Positions 1-7,275 of a stretch of DNA of 57,093 nucleotides are shown here, piece by piece (position 1 is the stretch's first letter; the number at the start of each line of letters is the position of its first letter). The translations under genes and the position numbers were made by a program. The stretch lies in contig CAZEMP010000004.1 of the NCBI GenBank assembly GCA_964513515.1, positions 1 to 57,093 on the forward strand. Reading direction: 5' to 3'. Source of the DNA: Bog-1340 sp964513515 (GTDB lineage Bacteria; Patescibacteriota; Minisyncoccia; Phycocordibacterales; GWA1-40-21). The notes below the pieces were generated by a model. It was not told where the DNA came from, made no database searches, and was given only the letters and a program-made list of their open reading frames with translations.

Positions 1-1
1 A

Positions 2-1153
2 AATAAAATTGATAGACCTGGAGCAAATATAGAAAAAACAAAAAACAATTTAGTTGAAAACGAGATTTATCTTGAGGGTTACGGCGGATCTATTCCTTAT
101 GTACTTATTTCGGCAAAAACAGGTCAGGGTATACCGGAGCTGATAGACATGATACTTTTGGTAGCTGAGATGGCAGATCTAAAAGGTGATACAAAAAAAC
201 TCGCTGAAGGAATAGTCATAGAAGCCCATATGGATAAAAAGAAAGGAGTTACAGCCATTCTAGTTATAAAGGACGGACATATTGGAAACGGTATGTATGT
301 AGTTTCTGGTGATAGGATTGCTCCTACAAGAATGATGGAAAGTTTCCTTGGTAAAAAAATAACTGAGGCAATATTTTCATCCCCCATCAGGATTATAGGT
401 TTTGATAGACTTCCAAAAGTTGGTAGTAATTTTATTACATTTGATAATAAAAAAGAAGCTGAGGAATATATCCTAGAGCAGAAAGAAAAAGAAAAAACTA
501 TTCCAATAAAAAATTATAGTGCTGAAGCGACAAATGAAGATTCTGACTTAAATTTAATAAGAATAATGATAAAAACAGAGGCAGCTGGATCTATTCACGC
601 TGTTGAACACGAAATAGACAAAATAAACAAGGATAAAATAAAAATCAAAATTATTGGTGCTGGAACTGGAAATATTTCCGAAAATGACGTAAAACAAGCT
701 TTTGGAAAGAATCCTGCGATTATACTTGGCTTTGATGTAAACGTAGATAATTCTGCAAAAGATTTAGCTGAAAGATCTGGAATACAAATAATGACTTTTG
801 ACATAATTTACAAGATTGCTGAATGGCTCGTAGAAGAGGTAGAAAAAAGAACACCAAAAGTTATGGTTGAGGAAGTCACCGCAGAGATTAAGGTTTTGAA
901 AAATTTTAGTACAATGAGAGATAAACACATACTGGGTGCTAGAGTTGAAAAAGGAACAGTCTTTGTTGGAGAAGAGGCTAAAATTATGCGAAAAGACCTA
1001 GAAATAGGTAGGGGAAAAATAAGAGATTTACAAAGAGAAAAAAATAAAGTGGGTGAGGTTCGAGAAGGAGTTGAATTTGGTTGTCAATTTCAATCTGAGA
1101 TAACACCTGTACCAGGAGATAAACTCCATATTTTTAAGGTGATGGAAAAGTAA
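2..1153 (+). CDS. infB: Translation initiation factor IF-2, 3' part
   Basis: This is the C-terminal 383 residues of IF-2, the GTPase that places initiator fMet-tRNA on the 30S subunit. The reading frame is open from the first base, so the ATG at 149 is internal and the gene starts outside the window. The first residues are NKID, the G4 guanine-specificity motif, and SAKTGQG (G5) follows about 40 residues later. Next come the EF-Tu-like barrel (domain II), the alpha/beta domain III with the GAGTGNISENDV stretch, and the C-terminal barrel that binds fMet-tRNA. rbfA follows after 13 bases, the usual infB-rbfA order. Identity is certain; only the 5' end is missing. Confidence 0.97.
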   Translation, partial: NKIDRPGANIEKTKNNLVENEIYLEGYGGSIPYVLISAKTGQGIPELIDMILLVAEMADLKGDTKKLAEGIVIEAHMDKKKGVTAILVIKDGHIGNGMYVVSGDRIAPTRMMESFLGKKITEAIFSSPIRIIGFDRLPKVGSNFITFDNKKEAEEYILEQKEKEKTIPIKNYSAEATNEDSDLNLIRIMIKTEAAGSIHAVEHEIDKINKDKIKIKIIGAGTGNISENDVKQAFGKNPAIILGFDVNVDNSAKDLAERSGIQIMTFDIIYKIAEWLVEEVEKRTPKVMVEEVTAEIKVLKNFSTMRDKHILGARVEKGTVFVGEEAKIMRKDLEIGRGKIRDLQREKNKVGEVREGVEFGCQFQSEITPVPGDKLHIFKVMEK

Positions 1154-1166
1154 AGTATTTAAAACT

Positions 1167-1490
1167 ATGTCAGAAAACAGATCAGATAGAATGATCAGAA
1201 TAATAAAGACTGCGGCTGCAGAATTTATGCAAAAAGAATCAAGTGGTGCATCTTTGATCACCATTACTGATGTTAGACTTTCAAATGACGAGAAATATGT
1301 TAATATTCTTTTTACAGTTCTTCCAGAGGAAAAAGAGGCTGCTGCTCTTGAATTTACCAAGAGAATGAGGTCGGAATTTAGAGAATATATTAAGAATCAT
1401 ACCAAATTAGGAAGAATTCCAACATTTGATTTTCAAATAGATCTTGGTGAAAAACATAGACAAAAAATAGATACTATTTCTTTAAAATAG
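1167..1490 (+). CDS. rbfA: Ribosome-binding factor A
   Basis: A 107-residue RbfA protein, a single KH-like domain that binds the 30S subunit and assists 16S rRNA 5'-end maturation. Family features are the N-terminal R-x-x-R-x-x-x-I-I-K helix, the strand VRLSNDEKYVNI, and the ending RIPTFDFQIDLGEKHRQKID, which matches the usual P-x-L-x-F-x-x-D-x-x-x-E/x-I end. It lies 13 bases downstream of infB and is probably co-transcribed with it. A tRNA cluster begins 19 bases after the stop. Length is normal for the family. Confidence 0.95.
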   Translation: MSENRSDRMIRIIKTAAAEFMQKESSGASLITITDVRLSNDEKYVNILFTVLPEEKEAAALEFTKRMRSEFREYIKNHTKLGRIPTFDFQIDLGEKHRQKIDTISLK

Positions 1491-1509
1491 AATCTACAAA
1501 AGTAAGTAT

Positions 1510-1581
1510 GGCCTGGTAGCCAAGTGGTAAGGCAGAGATCTGCAAAATCTCTATACGCGGGTTCGATTCCCACCCAGGCCT
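1510..1581 (+). tRNA. tRNA-Cys(GCA)
   Basis: A 72-nt cloverleaf with acceptor GGCCTGG/CCAGGCC, anticodon stem GAGAT/ATCTC, loop CTGCAAA with anticodon GCA at 1542-1544, and T-loop TTCGATT. Discriminator T; CCA is not encoded. It is the first of four tandem tRNAs. Confidence 0.95.
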
Positions 1582-1621
1582 CAAGAAAATACCTTATGGG
1601 TGTTTTCAGAAAACTAATATT

Positions 1622-1705
1622 GCCTGGGTGGCGAAATTGGTAGACGCTAGAGACTTAAAATCTCTCGGTGGCAACATCATGTGGGTTCGATTCCCACCCC
1701 AGGCA
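1622..1705 (+). tRNA. tRNA-Leu(UAA)
   Basis: An 84-nt class II tRNA with a long variable arm (CGGTGGCAACATCATG region). The acceptor is GCCTGGG/CCCAGGC, the anticodon loop CTTAAAA gives UAA, and the discriminator is A. No encoded CCA. Its 3' tail is copied in inverted and direct form in the element at 1751-1882. Confidence 0.95.
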
Positions 1706-1713
1706 CACATCAC

Positions 1714-1749
1714 AATTTAAAAACACCATAAAGATGGTGTTTTTAAATT
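1714..1749 (+). terminator. Terminator hairpin after tRNA-Leu(UAA)
   Basis: Perfect 16-bp stem (1714-1729 with 1734-1749) around loop AAAG. The T-rich 3' arm makes it a plausible intrinsic terminator for the Cys-Leu tRNA transcript. Confidence 0.75.
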
Positions 1750-1750
1750 T

Positions 1751-1882
1751 GTGCCTGGGAGTAAGTGCTGGGAGCACTTACGTGTGGGAATCGAAGCCTG
1801 GTTGCGCAGATTTTATGAGTGAAAAGAAATAAAATCTCCAACCAGGGTACTGACCCTGTAAGGGTCGAACTTCCCACCTATC
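1751..1882 (+). repeat. tRNA-tail element F, after tRNA-Leu(UAA)
   Basis: The left end (1751-1759 plus 1784-1795) is the reverse complement of the tRNA-Leu tail at 1686-1705. It is split by a perfect 8-bp hairpin at 1761-1781. The core holds a long imperfect stem (CCTGGTTG..CAACCAGG). A mini-hairpin ACCC-TGTAA-GGGT lies at 1853-1865. The right end, 1865-1882, is a degenerate direct copy of the tRNA T-arm/acceptor. The same plan recurs at five other tRNAs in the window. Confidence 0.75.
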
Positions 1883-1935
1883 ATTATTTTGACTTTAGGT
1901 TGGGACCCAAAGGAAAAATGTGTTTTTTGTTGTCA

Positions 1936-1961
1936 AAAATTTGGGGAGGGACCCAAATTTT
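1936..1961. repeat. Hairpin with GAGGGA loop
   Basis: Perfect 10-bp stem AAAATTTGGG/CCCAAATTTT around loop GAGGGA, in the otherwise gene-free stretch between element F and tRNA-Lys. It resembles the G-rich-loop hairpin at 2381-2416 after element E, so it may be a second part of the same element. It could also act as a terminator. Confidence 0.5.
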
Positions 1962-2031
1962 ATGATCTTTTATAATTGATTTTTCCTTATTTTTCTGGTA
2001 CTTTAGTATTTGTTGCGTTTAAAATATGACT

Positions 2032-2104
2032 GCGTCCATAGCTCAGCTGGTAGAGCAAATCCCTCTTAAGGATAAGGTCGTTGGTTCGACTCCAACTGGA
2101 CGCA
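2032..2104 (+). tRNA. tRNA-Lys(CUU)
   Basis: A 73-nt cloverleaf with acceptor GCGTCCA/TGGACGC, D-arm GCTCAGCTGGTAGAGC, loop CTCTTAA with anticodon CTT at 2065-2067, and T-arm TTGGTTCGACTCCAA. Discriminator A, no CCA. Confidence 0.95.
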
Positions 2105-2116
2105 CTTGGTTTAAAT

Positions 2117-2197
2117 GCACGGGTGGTGAAATGGCAGACACGCTAGCCTTAGGAGCTAGTGCCGCAAGGCATGGAGGTTCAAGTCCTCTCCCGTGCA
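2117..2197 (+). tRNA. tRNA-Leu(UAG)
   Basis: An 81-nt class II tRNA, 12 bases after tRNA-Lys. The acceptor is GCACGGG/CCCGTGC, anticodon stem CTAGC/GCTAG with loop CTTAGGA gives UAG, and there is a long variable arm TGCCGCAAGGCA. Discriminator A, no CCA. Confidence 0.95.
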
Positions 2198-2206
2198 CAA
2201 ACATAG

Positions 2207-2230
2207 AAATCGGCTTTAGCCGATTTTTTT
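2207..2230 (+). terminator. Intrinsic terminator after tRNA-Leu(UAG)
   Basis: Stem AAATCGGC/GCCGATTT with loop TTTA, followed by a run of T (to 2230). A classical Rho-independent terminator for the Lys-Leu tRNA pair. Confidence 0.85.
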
Positions 2231-2381
2231 GTGCACGGGAGAGGACTTGAAAGACGGAGCACGTCGGTGCGAGTCGGGGTCGCGCAAATTTTCAGCAAAA
2301 AATTATGCGTGACCAGGTCCTCTAATATAAAATGAATAAATATACTGCTCCTGTAAGGAGAAAGACTCCCCTCCCGTCCCG
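2231..2381 (+). repeat. tRNA-tail element E, after tRNA-Leu(UAG)
   Basis: Positions 2231-2251 are a perfect 21-nt inverted copy of the tRNA-Leu tail at 2178-2198, starting exactly where the terminator T-run ends. The core contains the stem GTCGCGCA/TGCGTGAC. A mini-hairpin CTCC-TGTAA-GGAG sits at 2348-2360, and 2361-2381 is a degenerate direct copy of the same tRNA tail (CTCCCGT preserved). Unlike the other elements, the inverted copy is not split by a hairpin. Confidence 0.78.
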
Positions 2382-2416
2382 TTTTTTATTTTCTGGGGGA
2401 CCTGAAAATAAAAAAC
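2381..2416. terminator. Perfect hairpin with TGGGGGACCT loop
   Basis: A 13-bp perfect stem (2381-2393 with 2404-2416) around a G-rich loop, directly at the right end of element E. It may insulate the next promoter from tRNA read-through. The G-rich loop echoes the hairpin at 1936-1961. Confidence 0.55.
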
Positions 2417-2419
2417 TAA

Positions 2420-2447
2420 TTAACTTTTATAAATTTTAGTGTATTAT
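2420..2447 (+). promoter_or_regulatory. Sigma70-type promoter for the zinc-ribbon gene
   Basis: TTAACT (2420-2425), 16-bp spacer, TATTAT (2442-2447). It lies 40 bases before the start codon at 2488 and is preceded by a terminator-like hairpin. Confidence 0.6.
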
Positions 2448-2487
2448 CATAAATGGAGTAGAATTGATCTTAAAAAGGAGGACTGTC

Positions 2488-2814
2488 ATGGAACTCAAAA
2501 AAGTCGTAGGCAGCAAATGTCCTCCGATTCAATGCGGACAGGGCAATTGCTTTCATCATGAGCCAGAATGGGAAAATGAAGGTGAAATAAGCCTTGAAAA
2601 AAGTCCAGGAATTTTTGGACAACTAAAGTACTGGACGATCTGGTGCGGTACTTGTTTCAGATTCATGGCCCGACACAAGGAGGTGCAGACGAGGCGGTGC
2701 ATTAAGTGTGAACGAACAGAAAGTCACATCTTAAGTTCACATGTCGCCGTTTGTCTCTCCTGTGGCTTCCAATTCGACCTGACGTTTCTAAACACGTGCT
2801 TTGGTCGAAAATAG
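2488..2814 (+). CDS. Small Cys-rich zinc-ribbon-like protein
   Basis: A 108-residue hypothetical protein. The ATG at 2488 is chosen because AGGAGG (2476-2481) sits six bases upstream; a TTG at 2464 would lie before this site. Four cysteine pairs are visible (CPPIQCGQGNC, CGTC, CIKC, CLSC), suggesting one or two structural zinc sites. I recognise no family. Base composition and codon choice (GTC, GGC, CTC) are clearly more GC-rich than in the neighbours. The gene has its own promoter, a strong ribosome-binding site and its own terminator, so it looks like a self-contained acquired cassette. It ends with TAG inside the terminator stem. Confidence 0.75.
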   Translation: MELKKVVGSKCPPIQCGQGNCFHHEPEWENEGEISLEKSPGIFGQLKYWTIWCGTCFRFMARHKEVQTRRCIKCERTESHILSSHVAVCLSCGFQFDLTFLNTCFGRK

Positions 2815-2840
2815 GGTTACGAGACTCATCTCGTAACCCT
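2813..2840. terminator. Terminator between zinc-ribbon gene and RNR
   Basis: 11-bp perfect stem AGGGTTACGAG/CTCGTAACCCT with a 6-nt loop, followed by ATTTTCTTTT. It begins inside the stop codon of the upstream gene and can serve both convergent genes. Confidence 0.85.
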
Positions 2841-2858
2841 ATTTTCTTTTGTTTTTTA

Positions 2859-5162
2859 TTATAAGATTTCGCACATTCCCCCTACGCAAGCAAGTTCTTT
2901 CTTTTGTTCTGTTTCATCAGTCTTTTCATAAGTAATGATTTTAGAATAATCAATATTTTCAAGCTTCTTGATCATCTCATTATATCTTTTCTCATCTATC
3001 TCTTCATAAGGAGCAAGTTTGTAAACATGATTATCGCGTGGCAAGAATGAAAGTCCTCCAATCAATTCCCAGTTGCTATAAAGCCACTCGGCAACCTTGA
3101 TCCATTCACCATCACCCACTGATATGGTCACGGAAGGATTATGTTCTGTAAAATGAGTCTTTACCATTTTCCAATGTTCAAGTTGCTCGATAGCAGTTTG
3201 ATCATTTCTAAATATTGAACCTTTTGGAGATTTAACTGGAAACTCAAACACAAAGGTATTTGCATTTTCTTTTGTCTGTCCAACTTCTGGAAAATATGGC
3301 ACGCCCTGGTCGCGAAGCATTTTGAAAAGTGAGTCTGTGGCTGAAATTCTTACTCTTCTAATATAGTAAGGTGCATATCGTGGGTGCATACCTGATGAAA
3401 AATTAAATGTTTGTGAAGAATTTCCGTCCGGCTTTACACAAGTAATAGCTGTAGATTCTGCGATACCAAATCTCTTTGCGTATACTTTGTTCATCTTGAT
3501 CGATTCATCTCTCATCTTTGCGAGAACTTTTGGTGAACGAACTATTTCACAATCCCATTGCCCTGCAAGACCAATACCTAAAAGCCTTTCCCTTTCACAA
3601 TTCTCTTTCCATTCGCGAGATAAATATCCGAAGTTTGTAAGCGATGCTTGATATGTACCTATTATTGTAGCTATCCTTGTCTTTCTCAAAAGTGAAGCTT
3701 CGGTGTCCCCTTCTCTTGCAATAACATTTGTAAGATTACAAAATTGCTTTGATTGTAGAATTATTTCTCCACATGGATTTGTACCAATAAGTCTCTTACC
3801 TGTTAAAAGCTTACCATCAAAAAGACCGTCTTCTTTCCAAACTTTTAATCTTCTTTCTGGAGTTGTTGTGACCAAACCTCCTCGATTAAATATTCCCCTC
3901 TCTCCTGAACCGGATTTCTTCAAAGCAATCCACTCATCTAAAAATTCTTCCTCTGTTGGTTTTTGTAAATATACAGCAGAATTGTTTGCGAGAGATCTTT
4001 GTTCCTCGGTGAGATAAAACTGTCCTTTTTTTGCATCTCTTATTTTTTCATCATCCAAATCTGAAAGTGAGATCATAGCACTTCTTCTCACACCTCCAGA
4101 AACTACGATCTGACCGATCATACACATAATATCGTGTGCGTCTATATTTTCTAATCTTCTTCCTTGTCTATTCAATAATTTCTTTCTTGTAAAATCTAAA
4201 AGATTTCTAAGCGGTTCTGGTCCCGAAGATTTTCCTCCCATAGTCTTTAGTCTTGCACCTGCTGGTCGAAGTTGTGAATAATCAAATTCAATATCCATTC
4301 CATCTGCCCAGGTATTAAGTCCAAGTGTTAATGCGTCGCACCACCCCTCTCTGCTATCTGGAACTACAAACTTAGGAAGTTTTTTACCCGTTTGAAATTT
4401 AATTTGCGGAAGTTGTTGAATATTCTGACTTTCTGCAGACCAGCCACATCCTGTACCACACATTGATATATACATAATCTCTGCAAAATCTTGCCACTTT
4501 GTTGGTGCAATGTATGAACAATTATATGCACAAACATTTGTCTTCTCCGCAGCTGGACCTGCAAATTGCAAAAGTCTCATTGAAGGCATAGCTTCTTGTT
4601 TCAAAATAGCTTCGCGAACCTCTTTGTATTCAGAATCTTTTAATTTCTTTCCGAGATTCTTTTTCATGAAGTTCACATATCTATCTACAGTTTCTATCCA
4701 CGTCTCTCTTCTTTGTTCTTCTGGTATCCATTTTGCATATGTTCTGTAGTAGACAAATTCTCCAAGAGGGTTGCTAAAATATTTTTTACTTTCCTCTGAA
4801 AGTTTTTTTACATGTGGTGGAACCTGAATACCTATCTCTCTCAATTTGTTTCTCTCTCTTCTGTAAAGAATATATTCTTTGGAGGTCTTTACGTATTCAC
4901 TTAGTATGAGTTCATTCTCAACAATGTCCTGAATACCCTCAATATCTGGTATAAAGTCTTTAAATTTCTTAGCAATTCTTACAAGCTCAGACAAAACTTT
5001 ATTTGCAACAAGTTCGGCCTCTTCTATTGAACCTTCACCTGTAATACTCATCGCTTTGAATATAGCGTTTGTGATTTTTGAAAGATCAAAAGGCACCATT
5101 TGCCCATCTCTTTTGTGAACGCTCTTTATAAGATTTGCTCTACCGCTTCCTGTTTTAACCAT
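2859..5162 (-). CDS. nrdJ: Adenosylcobalamin-dependent (class II) ribonucleotide reductase
   Basis: A 767-residue reductase that makes deoxyribonucleotides using a cobalamin radical, without oxygen or a small subunit. An N-terminal ATP-cone (about residues 11-100, SVHKRDGQMVPFDLSKI) suggests allosteric control. The barrel carries NVCAYNCSY, GTGCGWS, IVVSGGVRRSA and NPCGEI, the active-site cysteine/glutamate motif. The tail CVGGMC is the redox pair that re-reduces the active site. Layout and length resemble the monomeric Lactobacillus-type triphosphate reductase (about 740 residues). No intein is seen. No cobalamin synthesis or uptake gene is visible in the window, so cofactor scavenging is inferred. 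It is transcribed alone. Confidence 0.93.
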   Translation of the reverse strand: MVKTGSGRANLIKSVHKRDGQMVPFDLSKITNAIFKAMSITGEGSIEEAELVANKVLSELVRIAKKFKDFIPDIEGIQDIVENELILSEYVKTSKEYILYRRERNKLREIGIQVPPHVKKLSEESKKYFSNPLGEFVYYRTYAKWIPEEQRRETWIETVDRYVNFMKKNLGKKLKDSEYKEVREAILKQEAMPSMRLLQFAGPAAEKTNVCAYNCSYIAPTKWQDFAEIMYISMCGTGCGWSAESQNIQQLPQIKFQTGKKLPKFVVPDSREGWCDALTLGLNTWADGMDIEFDYSQLRPAGARLKTMGGKSSGPEPLRNLLDFTRKKLLNRQGRRLENIDAHDIMCMIGQIVVSGGVRRSAMISLSDLDDEKIRDAKKGQFYLTEEQRSLANNSAVYLQKPTEEEFLDEWIALKKSGSGERGIFNRGGLVTTTPERRLKVWKEDGLFDGKLLTGKRLIGTNPCGEIILQSKQFCNLTNVIAREGDTEASLLRKTRIATIIGTYQASLTNFGYLSREWKENCERERLLGIGLAGQWDCEIVRSPKVLAKMRDESIKMNKVYAKRFGIAESTAITCVKPDGNSSQTFNFSSGMHPRYAPYYIRRVRISATDSLFKMLRDQGVPYFPEVGQTKENANTFVFEFPVKSPKGSIFRNDQTAIEQLEHWKMVKTHFTEHNPSVTISVGDGEWIKVAEWLYSNWELIGGLSFLPRDNHVYKLAPYEEIDEKRYNEMIKKLENIDYSKIITYEKTDETEQKKELACVGGMCEIL

Positions 5163-5363
5163 ATTTGTAAAAATTACTAATTAATAAAATTGTTAAATAA
5201 TTTTACACCTAAAATCATTATAAAAGAATAGATAAAGCTACTTTTTTAAAAAAATAAACTAAAAATAATGAAGTGTAAAGCTCTGTCTCGTAGTATGGTG
5301 AAAAATATAGACATTTTCAGACAAAAAAATATTTTTTTATTGTGATCATTTTTTATTTTAAAA

Positions 5364-5411
5364 AAAATCAAAGAAAAAACAGTTGTTAACAACTGTTTTT
5401 TCTTTGATTTT
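5364..5411. terminator. 48-nt perfect palindrome, terminator
   Basis: Perfect 24-bp arms centred between 5387 and 5388, A-rich on one side and T-rich on the other. It lies in the gap between the DUF192 gene and the RNR start and can stop transcription coming from the DUF192 side. The rest of 5163-5449 shows no gene. Confidence 0.75.
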
Positions 5412-5449
5412 ATAAAAAATTCTTGTTGACTTATTTATTTTTTATGAGT

Positions 5450-5630
5450 GAGTCTATTAAAAATCTGATGTCTAGGTCAAATAGATAAATTTTGAGCGAA
5501 AATAATGAAGTTTGATGAAGCATATCTTCGATACGCTGAAGAGAAGTGAATTATTTGCAGCCAAAATTTATTTATTTGGGCAGACAAACATTTTTACCTA
5601 TAATTTTTTGTTCAGATTTTTAATAGACTC
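5450..5630. repeat. 181-bp long imperfect palindrome, MITE-like
   Basis: The ends are a perfect 19-nt inverted repeat (5450-5468 with 5612-5630). Inside them further inverted blocks continue (AATAGATAAATTTTG against CAAAATTTATTTATT, and GCGAAAATAAT against ATTATTTGC), so nearly the whole length can fold into one hairpin with a GAAG/CTTC-rich tip. The right end overlaps the last codons and stop of the DUF192 gene. No transposase is present, and no clear target-site duplication was seen. Confidence 0.65.
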
Positions 5631-6120
5631 TAAAAAATATTGTGTCGCCAACTTTTATATTATTTTTTTCTGAATATAGAGCTGGAATTTCTAAAACATA
5701 CATTGCTAAATACTTTTCACCAAAAGATTTTGGAAATGTAGACGGTAAAAGATTTTTTTCAATACCAACAATCTCAAACTCTTCATTTATCCATAATATA
5801 TCGATTGGAAAATTCATATCTTTCATCCAAAAGCTATAGTTCCCTATCCTTTCAAATACAAATAACATCCCTTCTTCATTTAAAGACCTTTTTCCAGAAA
5901 GTCCGAGTGATCTTTTGCAATTATTATCTGCAATATCCGCCCACAACGACACTTCCCCGATTTTTATTTCACTCTTTTTGTATTCTCCACAAATAGTTTT
6001 GTATGTTTCTAAAACAATATTTACTTTTTGTTTATTCACATCAGAAAATTTTATGTATAAAAATAATATAGCAAGTAAAATTATAAAAATTATTAATATT
6101 GGAAATATATTTTTTTTCAT
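5620..6120 (-). CDS. DUF192 family membrane-anchored or exported protein
   Basis: A 166-residue protein with one N-terminal hydrophobic segment (about residues 5-26), then a DUF192 domain. The signature parts are ADIADNNCKRSLGLSGKRSL, EGMLFVFERIGNYSFWMKDMNFPIDILWINE and the LPSTFPKSFGEKYLAMYVLEIPA stretch. DUF192 proteins are small extracytoplasmic beta proteins of unknown activity. The final Arg-Val-Tyr and stop are encoded inside the inverted repeat of the 181-bp palindrome, so the repeat may have supplied or trimmed the C-terminus. Confidence 0.85.
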   Translation of the reverse strand: MKKNIFPILIIFIILLAILFLYIKFSDVNKQKVNIVLETYKTICGEYKKSEIKIGEVSLWADIADNNCKRSLGLSGKRSLNEEGMLFVFERIGNYSFWMKDMNFPIDILWINEEFEIVGIEKNLLPSTFPKSFGEKYLAMYVLEIPALYSEKNNIKVGDTIFFRVY

Positions 6121-6150
6121 TTTATTTTTTGTACAATAAAGTTCACTTTC

Positions 6151-6492
6151 TCATATATGTAAAAAGCAGTCACAATACTTTTTCTTCAAAATCACTTTTT
6201 GTTCACTGATGGTATTTATAAATACTCTTTGACTGCCAGAACCTGTAGCTAATTTTTTATCAAGAGGAGTGTGGTGCTGATAACCACGACGAGAAAACTC
6301 CATAACCAAGGCTTCATGTCGGTTATAAAGTGCCTTTTGTTTGCCTAACCAACGCAAAGTCTCCGGATGGCGCGAATATCCACCCTTGCCTTTATGTTTA
6401 GTCAAAATATTCCAAAGCCCATGGAGCTCGCGATGTTCAGCGAGCAAATGCTTCCGGCATAAATGTTTTGGATGTATGTCCCATACGCGCAT
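6151..6492 (-). CDS. DenV-like pyrimidine-dimer DNA glycosylase
   Basis: A 113-residue protein whose first 80 residues match the short form of the T4 endonuclease V / Pyr_excise family (MRVWDIHPKHLCRKHLL, AEHRELHGLWNIL, KGGYSRHPETLRWLG, RHEALVMEFSRRGYQHHTPLD). AEHRE corresponds to the AEYRE helix that carries the catalytic glutamate of T4 DenV. Such enzymes excise UV-induced pyrimidine dimers. The last 30 residues are unlike the family and may be a divergent tail. It starts one base after the stop of the DUF2177 gene. It ends in TGA, rare in this window, and is GC-richer than its surroundings, so acquisition is likely. Confidence 0.8.
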   Translation of the reverse strand: MRVWDIHPKHLCRKHLLAEHRELHGLWNILTKHKGKGGYSRHPETLRWLGKQKALYNRHEALVMEFSRRGYQHHTPLDKKLATGSGSQRVFINTISEQKVILKKKYCDCFLHI

Positions 6493-6493
6493 G

Positions 6494-6892
6494 TTATTTG
6501 AATGCCGTGATCACAAAATACGTGATAACGCTAGTGAGAGAAGTAACTGTAATACCCCATAGGATATCGATAAGAGTCATGGTCAAAGGCCAGCCGGCAA
6601 TTGTCGCATGATTTGTAAGATCATAGGCACCATATGCTACCAATCCTAAAAGTGCTCCGCGCCACAGTGCCTCAATCCAGGAGGCGGACGAAATGGCAGG
6701 TATGACTGCAAGCAATAACACGCCAAGCGCATATAGAGGATAAAAGAAAAGGACAGGGGTAAAATTAATAGACTTACTGAAAAGAAACCCCATTTGCTCG
6801 GAATAAAATTTCTTAGCAAGCACTAAAATCCAAAGTACGTCTAGCACAGTGAGTGTAATTAGTGCAACAATATATGTAAGAAAATAATTCAT
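6494..6892 (-). CDS. DUF2177 family membrane protein
   Basis: About 132 residues with four hydrophobic segments. The family marks are an early LDVLWI, an FYSEQMGFLFS segment, and late GLVAYGAYDLTNHATI and WPLTMTLIDILWG motifs. Function is unknown; relatives sit in the cytoplasmic membrane and are often next to photolyase-type repair genes. The ATG at 6892 gives the usual N-terminus (MNYFLTYIV). A TTG at 6919 preceded by AAGGA is an alternative that adds nine residues. The stop is directly followed by the DenV-like gene, so the two form a small operon. Confidence 0.8.
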   Translation of the reverse strand: MNYFLTYIVALITLTVLDVLWILVLAKKFYSEQMGFLFSKSINFTPVLFFYPLYALGVLLLAVIPAISSASWIEALWRGALLGLVAYGAYDLTNHATIAGWPLTMTLIDILWGITVTSLTSVITYFVITAFK

Positions 6893-6924
6893 ATAACGAT
6901 ATTGTATCACAATTATCAAATCCT

Positions 6925-7056
6925 TACGGCGGAGATGGTGAGATTCGAAACTTACAGTTTCAGTACACTCATTTAATATTTTACTTCATTATCATTCGTA
7001 AAATATACACAATGAAGCTTCGAATCCCGACGAAAGCAATCCCATTGCTTTCTTCT
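6925..7056 (-). repeat. tRNA-tail element D, after tRNA-Ser(GGA)
   Basis: Read on the minus strand from the tRNA: an 8-9-bp hairpin GAAAGCAAT/ATTGCTTTC (about 7031-7051) precedes an inverted T-arm copy GGGATTCGAA (7019-7028). A palindromic core with TTCATT/AATGAA follows, then the mini-hairpin GAAAC-TGTAA-GTTTC (6947-6961). The element ends with a good direct copy of the tRNA-Ser tail at 6925-6949, compared with 7081-7103 in the tRNA. Confidence 0.75.
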
Positions 7057-7079
7057 CAAATTTCACTTTGTTAAATTTG
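7057..7079 (-). terminator. Weak terminator hairpin after tRNA-Ser
   Basis: Stem CAAATTT/AAATTTG (7-bp, 7057-7063 with 7073-7079), six bases past the tRNA 3' end on the minus strand. Confidence 0.45.
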
Positions 7080-7085
7080 CTCCTG

Positions 7086-7170
7086 CGGAGACGGCGAGAT
7101 TCGAACTCGCGGGAGCTTTCACCCCATTCGCTTTCCAAGCGAACGCACTAGACCACTATGCGACGTCTCC
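7086..7170 (-). tRNA. tRNA-Ser(GGA)
   Basis: An 85-nt class II tRNA with acceptor GGAGACG/CGTCTCC, anticodon stem TTCGC/GCGAA, loop TTGGAAA (anticodon GGA), a long variable arm, and T-loop TTCGAAT. Discriminator G, no CCA. Confidence 0.95.
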
Positions 7171-7275
7171 AGTAATATTTGAATAATACGCTACTAATAT
7201 AACTTTTTCAAACTAAAGAATTTTATTTTGTATTTGTATTTCCTAAAACCTAGCACCTAGAAACTAGAACCTAAT

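Noticed and set aside
2026..2250. 74-codon frame across tRNA-Lys and tRNA-Leu
   Set aside because: It is simply the translation of two tRNA genes and the following inverted copy.
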